From assembly GCA_047602055.1 (NCBI GenBank), contig JASGIG010000001.1:4464001-4528000 (forward strand): 64,000 nucleotides of DNA, read 5' to 3'. This document shows, piece by piece, positions 60,134 to 64,000 of the stretch; the first letter of the stretch is position 1; every line of letters starts with the position of its first letter. The stretch comes from JAODBQ01 sp047602055. GTDB taxonomy: Bacteria > Actinomycetota > Acidimicrobiia > Acidimicrobiales > Ilumatobacteraceae. The notes below the pieces were generated by a model. It did not search any database. It saw only the letters and a list, made by a program, of their open reading frames with translations, and was not told where the DNA came from. Both the position numbers and the translations under genes were made by a program.

Positions 60134-61045
60134 TCACGGCACGAGGTAGCTGCCGGCGTCGTCGACGGTGACGGCACCGTCTCGCTGCAGCCGCGCCAGG
60201 TGCAGCTCGATCGTGCGCCGCTCCACGGAGTCGCCGAAGTGCGGTGGGCGGGTGCCGGGGCGATAGACGATGCCGACCTCGACGAGCTCGTCGAGCGAGC
60301 GCGGCCGATCGAGCATCGCCACCAGGCGCTCGTCGCGCTGGTCGATCACCGAGGCGAACGCGTCGAGCTGGCGGACGAACTCGGCACGTCCCGACACGAC
60401 ACCCTTGTGATGGAACGTGACGTAGTGCGCGGCGTCGAGGCTCCGCACCCGGTCGATCGAGGCGACGAAGTCCTCGAGGTCGCTCCAGTGGTCGCCGTAG
60501 TACGGGCCGAAGCTGGACAGGTCGACGTCGCCGACGAAGGCCACGCCGTCGGGTTCGACGACGAACGCCGAATGGCCACGAGTGTGGCCCGGCAGGTGCA
60601 GCACCCGGACGGTGACGCCACCGAGGTCGAACACGTCGCCGTCGGCGAAGCCGGTGACGCCAGGCGTGTCGCCGATGTGGAAGTCGTCGCGCAGGTTGGC
60701 GGCGAACTCGGCCGCATCGTCGAGCGGCAGGCCGTAGATCGACAGCAGGCCCTCCAGCGAGCGAACGCCGTGGACGTCGTCGTGGTGGGCGTGGACGTGC
60801 GGCGCAGCCGTGGCGGCGAGGCCGGCGATGTGGTCCTCGTGGGCATGGCTGATCAGCACCCGGTCGACGCCCGGGACACCGCCCCGAGCGTGGACGGTGA
60901 GCGACGGATCGATCAGGATGCTCGCCTCCGAACCCCGCACCAAGGTGCTGTTGCCGTCCGGGTACTTGCCCGCGGCGACGCCGGTGAGCACGGCGGTGTG
61001 CGGCCCCAGCTGGACGTCCGTGCCGGCAAGGTCGGAGACGATCAC
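60134..61045 (-). CDS. MBL-fold metallo-hydrolase
   Basis: 303 residues from GTG 61045. The zinc motif HAHEDH (LISHAHEDHIAG) is followed by HLPGHTRGHSAF, FVGDVDLSSFGP with the bridging Asp, and VTFHHKGVVSGR with the last His. The C-terminal 60 residues (LVEVGIVYRPGTRPPHFGDSVERRTIELHLARL) form a winged-helix-like tail seen in LACTB2/GloB-like hydrolases. Substrate unknown. Confidence 0.9.
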   Translation of the reverse strand: MIVSDLAGTDVQLGPHTAVLTGVAAGKYPDGNSTLVRGSEASILIDPSLTVHARGGVPGVDRVLISHAHEDHIAGLAATAAPHVHAHHDDVHGVRSLEGLLSIYGLPLDDAAEFAANLRDDFHIGDTPGVTGFADGDVFDLGGVTVRVLHLPGHTRGHSAFVVEPDGVAFVGDVDLSSFGPYYGDHWSDLEDFVASIDRVRSLDAAHYVTFHHKGVVSGRAEFVRQLDAFASVIDQRDERLVAMLDRPRSLDELVEVGIVYRPGTRPPHFGDSVERRTIELHLARLQRDGAVTVDDAGSYLVP

Positions 61046-61087
61046 GTGAGGTGATGGTAGCCCTGGCCGCGTGCAAAGCTCAGGGCC

Positions 61088-61525
61088 ATGTCGTGGCTGG
61101 TCGCGAATGGTCGGGTGCTTGCCTCAGCCGAGGTCGCCGAGTCCCGACGTGATCGTCGTCGCGGCCTGCTCGGCCGTGACGACGTGCTCGGCGCGTACGT
61201 ACTGCCGAGATGTCGCTGGGTGCACACGATCGGGATGCGCTTCCCGATCGACGTCGCCCACCTCGACGAGCACGGCGTGGTGCTGCGCACGACGCGGATG
61301 CGCCGCCACCGCGTCGGCCTGCCGGTGCCCAAGGCACGCACGGTGATCGAGGCGTCGGCCGGGGCGTTCGAGCGCTGGGGCCTGCACATCGGCGACGTCG
61401 TCGAGATCCGCACCGTCGTCGACGAGCCGCGCGACGGCACCGATCAGGCACCGCCCGCCCCGCTGCGCACGCCGCCGGCGGCACGCTCGCTGCGCTCGCG
61501 CGTCGGCGAGCTGGTGGCTGTTTGA
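61088..61525 (+). CDS. DUF192 domain protein
   Basis: 145 residues. The DUF192 core includes RRRGLLGRD, VHTIGMRFPIDVAHLDEHGVVL and EASAGAFERWGLHIGDVVEI. The tail after residue 115 is Pro/Arg-rich. Function of the family is not established. Its stop overlaps the TTG start of rsmI (TTGA). The C-terminal coding region contains the GCTCGCTGCGCTCGCG repeat at 61485-61500. Confidence 0.88.
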   Translation: MSWLVANGRVLASAEVAESRRDRRRGLLGRDDVLGAYVLPRCRWVHTIGMRFPIDVAHLDEHGVVLRTTRMRRHRVGLPVPKARTVIEASAGAFERWGLHIGDVVEIRTVVDEPRDGTDQAPPAPLRTPPAARSLRSRVGELVAV

Positions 61526-62361
61526 TCGGCCGGCTCGTCCTCGTCAGCACCCCGATCGGCAACCTCGGCGACCTGTCGCCACGCGCCGTCGAGGCGTTGC
61601 GGACCGCGGCGCTGATCTGCTGCGAGGACACACGCCGCACGGGCCGCCTGCTGCAGCACGCCGGGATCACCGGTGCCCGGTTGGCGGTCGCCAACGACCA
61701 CACCGAGGCGGCGCGCACGGCGCAGGTGCTCGACGTGCTCGCCGGCGGCGGCGACGTCGCCGTCGTCACCGATGCCGGCACCCCGGGGATCTCCGATCCG
61801 GGCTGGCGCCTGGCGACGGCCGTCGCCGGCGCCGGCTACGAGGTCAGCGCCGTGCCCGGTCCGGCCGCGCTGGTGATGGCGCTGGTGGTCAGCGGGCTCG
61901 ACACGACCCGCTTCGTGTTCGAGGGCTTCCTGCCCCGCTCGGGACGGGAGCGGGCGGCGCGGTTGGCCGAGGTCGCCGCCGAACGGCGCACGTCGGTGCT
62001 CTACGAGGCTCCGCACCGCATCGAGCGCACGGTGGCCGACCTCGCCGCAGCGTGCGGCGACGAGCGCCGCGTCGTCCTGGCCCGTGAGCTGACCAAGCTT
62101 CACGAGGAGGTCTGGCGCGGCACCCTCGCCGAGGCAAGCGCCCACCTGGCGGCGACCCCACCGCGTGGCGAGTTCGTCGTCGTCCTCGCCGGCGTCCCTG
62201 CCGTCGACCCGGATCAGGTGACCGACGAGCAGGTCCGCGAGGCGTTGCGCATGGCACTGGCCGATGGCGCCGATCGGCGGGCGGCCATCGCTACGGTGGT
62301 TGCCGACCTGCACGTCCCCAAGCGCCGTGCCTACGACATCGCCCTGACCCTCCCCCGCTGA
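61522..62361 (+). CDS. rsmI: 16S rRNA (cytidine-2'-O-)-methyltransferase
   Basis: 279 residues from TTG 61522. Tetrapyrrole-methylase fold: LVLVSTPIGNLGDLSPRAVEAL, CCEDTRRTGRLL, VTDAGTPGISDPG, VPGPAALVMALVVSGL, FEGFLPR and LYEAPHRIERTV. It methylates the 2' oxygen of C1402 in 16S rRNA. The TTG overlapping the previous stop is the only start near the first beta-strand. Confidence 0.95.
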   Translation: MIGRLVLVSTPIGNLGDLSPRAVEALRTAALICCEDTRRTGRLLQHAGITGARLAVANDHTEAARTAQVLDVLAGGGDVAVVTDAGTPGISDPGWRLATAVAGAGYEVSAVPGPAALVMALVVSGLDTTRFVFEGFLPRSGRERAARLAEVAAERRTSVLYEAPHRIERTVADLAAACGDERRVVLARELTKLHEEVWRGTLAEASAHLAATPPRGEFVVVLAGVPAVDPDQVTDEQVREALRMALADGADRRAAIATVVADLHVPKRRAYDIALTLPR

Positions 62362-62390
62362 GCCCGCCCCCGACGAGCAGCGAGCCACGC

Positions 62391-63179
62391 ATGTCCGAGC
62401 TCACCGAGTACGCATCCACCGGACCGTCCGCCGCCTTCTTCGATCTCGACCGCACGCTGATCAGCGGCTCGTCGGTGTTCGTGTTCGGCGTCGCCGCGCT
62501 GCGCGCCGGCCTCGTGCGCCGGCGCGACCTGGTCGGCGACGCCGTCGCCGCGGCGATGTTCCGGATGCGCGGCGCCGACGACGACACGACGGCGGGCGTG
62601 CGCGACCGCATCCTCGGCGCCGTCGAGGGCATCGCCTACGACGACCTCGTGGCCCTCAACGCCCAGATCGTGCCGAAGCTGATCGCCAAGGTCCGCCTCG
62701 AGGCGCAGCGTCTCGTCGACCTGCACCGCCACGCCGGCCGGGCGACGTTCATCGTCTCGGCGTCGCCCGTCGAGCTGGTCGAGCCGCTGGCCCAGGCGCT
62801 CGGGATGACCGGTGGGATCGGCACGCGCAGCGAGATCGTCGACGGCCGCTACACGGGCGAGCTGGCGGGGCCGTTCTGCTACGCCGAGGGCAAGGTCGAG
62901 GCGATCGCCGAGCTCGCCCGCTGGGAGGGCTTCGACCTCCACCAGTGCTACGCGTACAGCGACTCGGCCAGCGACCTGCCGATGCTGCGCGCCGTCGGCC
63001 ACCCCGTCGCCGTCAACCCGGACGGCCGGCTGGAGCGCATCGCCCACGACGAGGGCTGGCCGATCGTCGTGTTCAGCAGGCGCACCAAGGCCGTCGTGCG
63101 CCGCACCACCCGGGCGGTCGGCGCGGTCGGCCTGACCGCGGGCGGGTTCGCGGCGGGCGTCCGCTGGGCCCGCCGTTGA
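62391..63179 (+). CDS. HAD-IB family hydrolase (SerB-like)
   Basis: 262 residues. Motif I FFDLDRTLISGSS, motif II IVSASP, motif III Lys in YAEGKVEAI and motif IV SDSASDLPML. The C-terminal basic and hydrophobic tail (TKAVVRRTTRAVGAVGLTAGGFAAGVRWARR) suggests membrane association, as in actinobacterial HAD-IB proteins linked to phospholipid or serine metabolism. It follows rsmI by 29 bases. Confidence 0.9.
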   Translation: MSELTEYASTGPSAAFFDLDRTLISGSSVFVFGVAALRAGLVRRRDLVGDAVAAAMFRMRGADDDTTAGVRDRILGAVEGIAYDDLVALNAQIVPKLIAKVRLEAQRLVDLHRHAGRATFIVSASPVELVEPLAQALGMTGGIGTRSEIVDGRYTGELAGPFCYAEGKVEAIAELARWEGFDLHQCYAYSDSASDLPMLRAVGHPVAVNPDGRLERIAHDEGWPIVVFSRRTKAVVRRTTRAVGAVGLTAGGFAAGVRWARR

Positions 63180-63213
63180 ACCGCGGCCGGAAGTTGTGGG
63201 CAGACTGGGCGTG

Positions 63214-63981
63214 ATGGCCAGCGAGGAGACCGATGCAGCGCTGGCCACCCGGCTGGCCGTCGAGGCCGGGCGGGTGCTCGTCGAGGTCCGTGACACGCTG
63301 GCTGCCGAAGGCGCCTACCCCTGGCAGATCATGGACACGGGCGACCTCACCAGCCACCGCTTCCTGATGCAGGCGTTGCGCGAGGCGCGCCCCGACGACA
63401 TCGTCCTGTCCGAGGAGGGGACGGAGGACGTCCGCCGGTTCACTGCCGATCGGGTGTGGATCGTCGACCCCCTCGACGGCACGAACGAGTTCGGCGAGTA
63501 CGGGCGCCACGACTGGGCGGTTCACGTCGCCCTGTGGGAGCGCGGCTCGCTGACCGCCGGCGCCGTGAGCCTGCCGATGCTCGACGCGGTGTTCGCCACC
63601 GATCCGGCGCCGGTGCTCCAGCCGACCGGGCGCGACCGGCCCCGCCTGGTGACCTCGCGGACGCGCAACCCGTACTCGGCGGTGATCGTCGCCAACGCAC
63701 TGGGTGCCGACGCCGTGCGGCTCGGCTCGGCCGGGGCCAAGGCGATGGCCGTCGTGCTCGGCGAGGCCGACATCTACGTGCACGACGGCGGGATGTACCA
63801 GTGGGACTCCGCCGCGCCGGCCGCAGTGGCGACGGCCGCCGGCCTGCACGTCAGCCGGATCGACGGCTCGCCGATGATCTACAACGAGCACGACCCGTGG
63901 CTGCCGGATTTCCTGGTGTGCCGCCGCGAGCTCGCCGACGACGTGCTCGCCGCGCTGAACGACCGCTTCGGCCGGCGGTGA
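63214..63981 (+). CDS. Inositol monophosphatase family protein (CysQ/SuhB-like)
   Basis: 255 residues from ATG 63214 (GTG 63196 is an alternative). Li-sensitive phosphatase motifs: VLSEEGTED (metal Glu), VWIVDPLDGTNEFG (D-P-L-D-G-T), and YQWDSAAPAAVATAAGLHVSRIDG (W-D-x-A-A). The EFGEYGRHDWAVHVAL region resembles 3'(2'),5'-bisphosphate nucleotidases (CysQ), which recycle PAP in sulfur metabolism, more than inositol phosphatases. The stop leaves 19 bases to the window end. Confidence 0.88.
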   Translation: MASEETDAALATRLAVEAGRVLVEVRDTLAAEGAYPWQIMDTGDLTSHRFLMQALREARPDDIVLSEEGTEDVRRFTADRVWIVDPLDGTNEFGEYGRHDWAVHVALWERGSLTAGAVSLPMLDAVFATDPAPVLQPTGRDRPRLVTSRTRNPYSAVIVANALGADAVRLGSAGAKAMAVVLGEADIYVHDGGMYQWDSAAPAAVATAAGLHVSRIDGSPMIYNEHDPWLPDFLVCRRELADDVLAALNDRFGRR

Positions 63982-63996
63982 GTGAGCGCAGCGAGC
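63982..63996. repeat. GAGCGCAGCGAG-type extragenic motif
   Basis: GTGAGCGCAGCGAGC begins over the last base of a stop codon. Its reverse complement recurs in near-identical form at 61485-61500 and, with one change, at 8133-8150. Short palindrome-like motifs of this kind are common in GC-rich actinobacterial genomes. Confidence 0.4.
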
Positions 63997-64000
63997 TCGA

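Overview
The window is about 64 kb of very GC-rich, densely packed bacterial DNA with many 4-base start/stop overlaps and GTG or TTG starts. It suggests an actinomycete, most likely an Acidimicrobiia-type lineage. That placement is inferred from gene content: a DUF222-HNH nuclease behind a CGAAC-N4-GTTCG SOS box, a 28-residue bL37-like ribosomal peptide, a flavin-dependent luciferase-like oxidoreductase, an LPXTG-anchored protein, and many SDR, ECH and CaiB genes. Most of the window is ordinary chromosome.

Layout. 1-9.4 kb: a leftward acyl-CoA catabolic operon behind a TetR gene and its probable operator (DUF35 protein, thiolase-like protein with Ser in place of the nucleophilic Cys, enoyl-CoA hydratase, double CaiB CoA-transferase, two SDRs), preceded by a luciferase-like oxidoreductase. 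9.4-20.8 kb: scattered housekeeping and small-enzyme genes (PPK2, DapD, ComB-like phosphatase, GNATs, deaminase, HAD, amidase, HIT, SOS-controlled HNH protein) mixed with decayed gene fragments. 20.8-25.5 kb: amidohydrolase, CobW GTPase and a ribosomal-protection-like GTPase in one leftward run. 25.6-33.1 kb: two lipoproteins, then ABC ATPase, histidine kinase and FtsX-type permease overlapping in one operon, facing two response regulators. 33.2-43.3 kb: a branched-chain-amide-type ABC importer (binding protein, a fused LivH-LivM-LivG polypeptide, LivF) with a serine hydrolase, and a large AAA-LuxR regulator. 43.6-50.2 kb: accessory island beside tRNA-Leu(UAA): a HTH antitoxin/PIN toxin pair whose antitoxin is split by an intact IS256-family element with an 8-bp target duplication, an IS110-type transposase split by an IS3-type element, and a second IS3-type element. 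50.3-64 kb: PD-(D/E)XK nuclease, L,D-transpeptidase, prolyl oligopeptidase, bL37, PHP protein, LPXTG protein, YchF, a VapBC pair with a perfect palindromic operator, TrmB, DUF1345, MBL, DUF192, RsmI, HAD-IB and a CysQ/SuhB-type phosphatase.

At least seven otherwise well-preserved genes are interrupted by a single-base indel (CaiB, DapD, tandem GNAT, a lipoprotein signal peptide, the histidine kinase, AAA-LuxR and the PIN toxin; a small hypothetical gene is a possible eighth). Because dapD is normally needed for cell-wall and lysine synthesis, assembly or sequencing indels are the simplest explanation for most. The PIN toxin could be a genuine loss, because its antitoxin is physically disrupted. 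I saw no CRISPR array, rRNA or phage structural genes and no clear new defence system. The best leads are the aldolase-like DUF35/thiolase operon, the IS-disrupted toxin-antitoxin locus and the palindromic regulatory sites.
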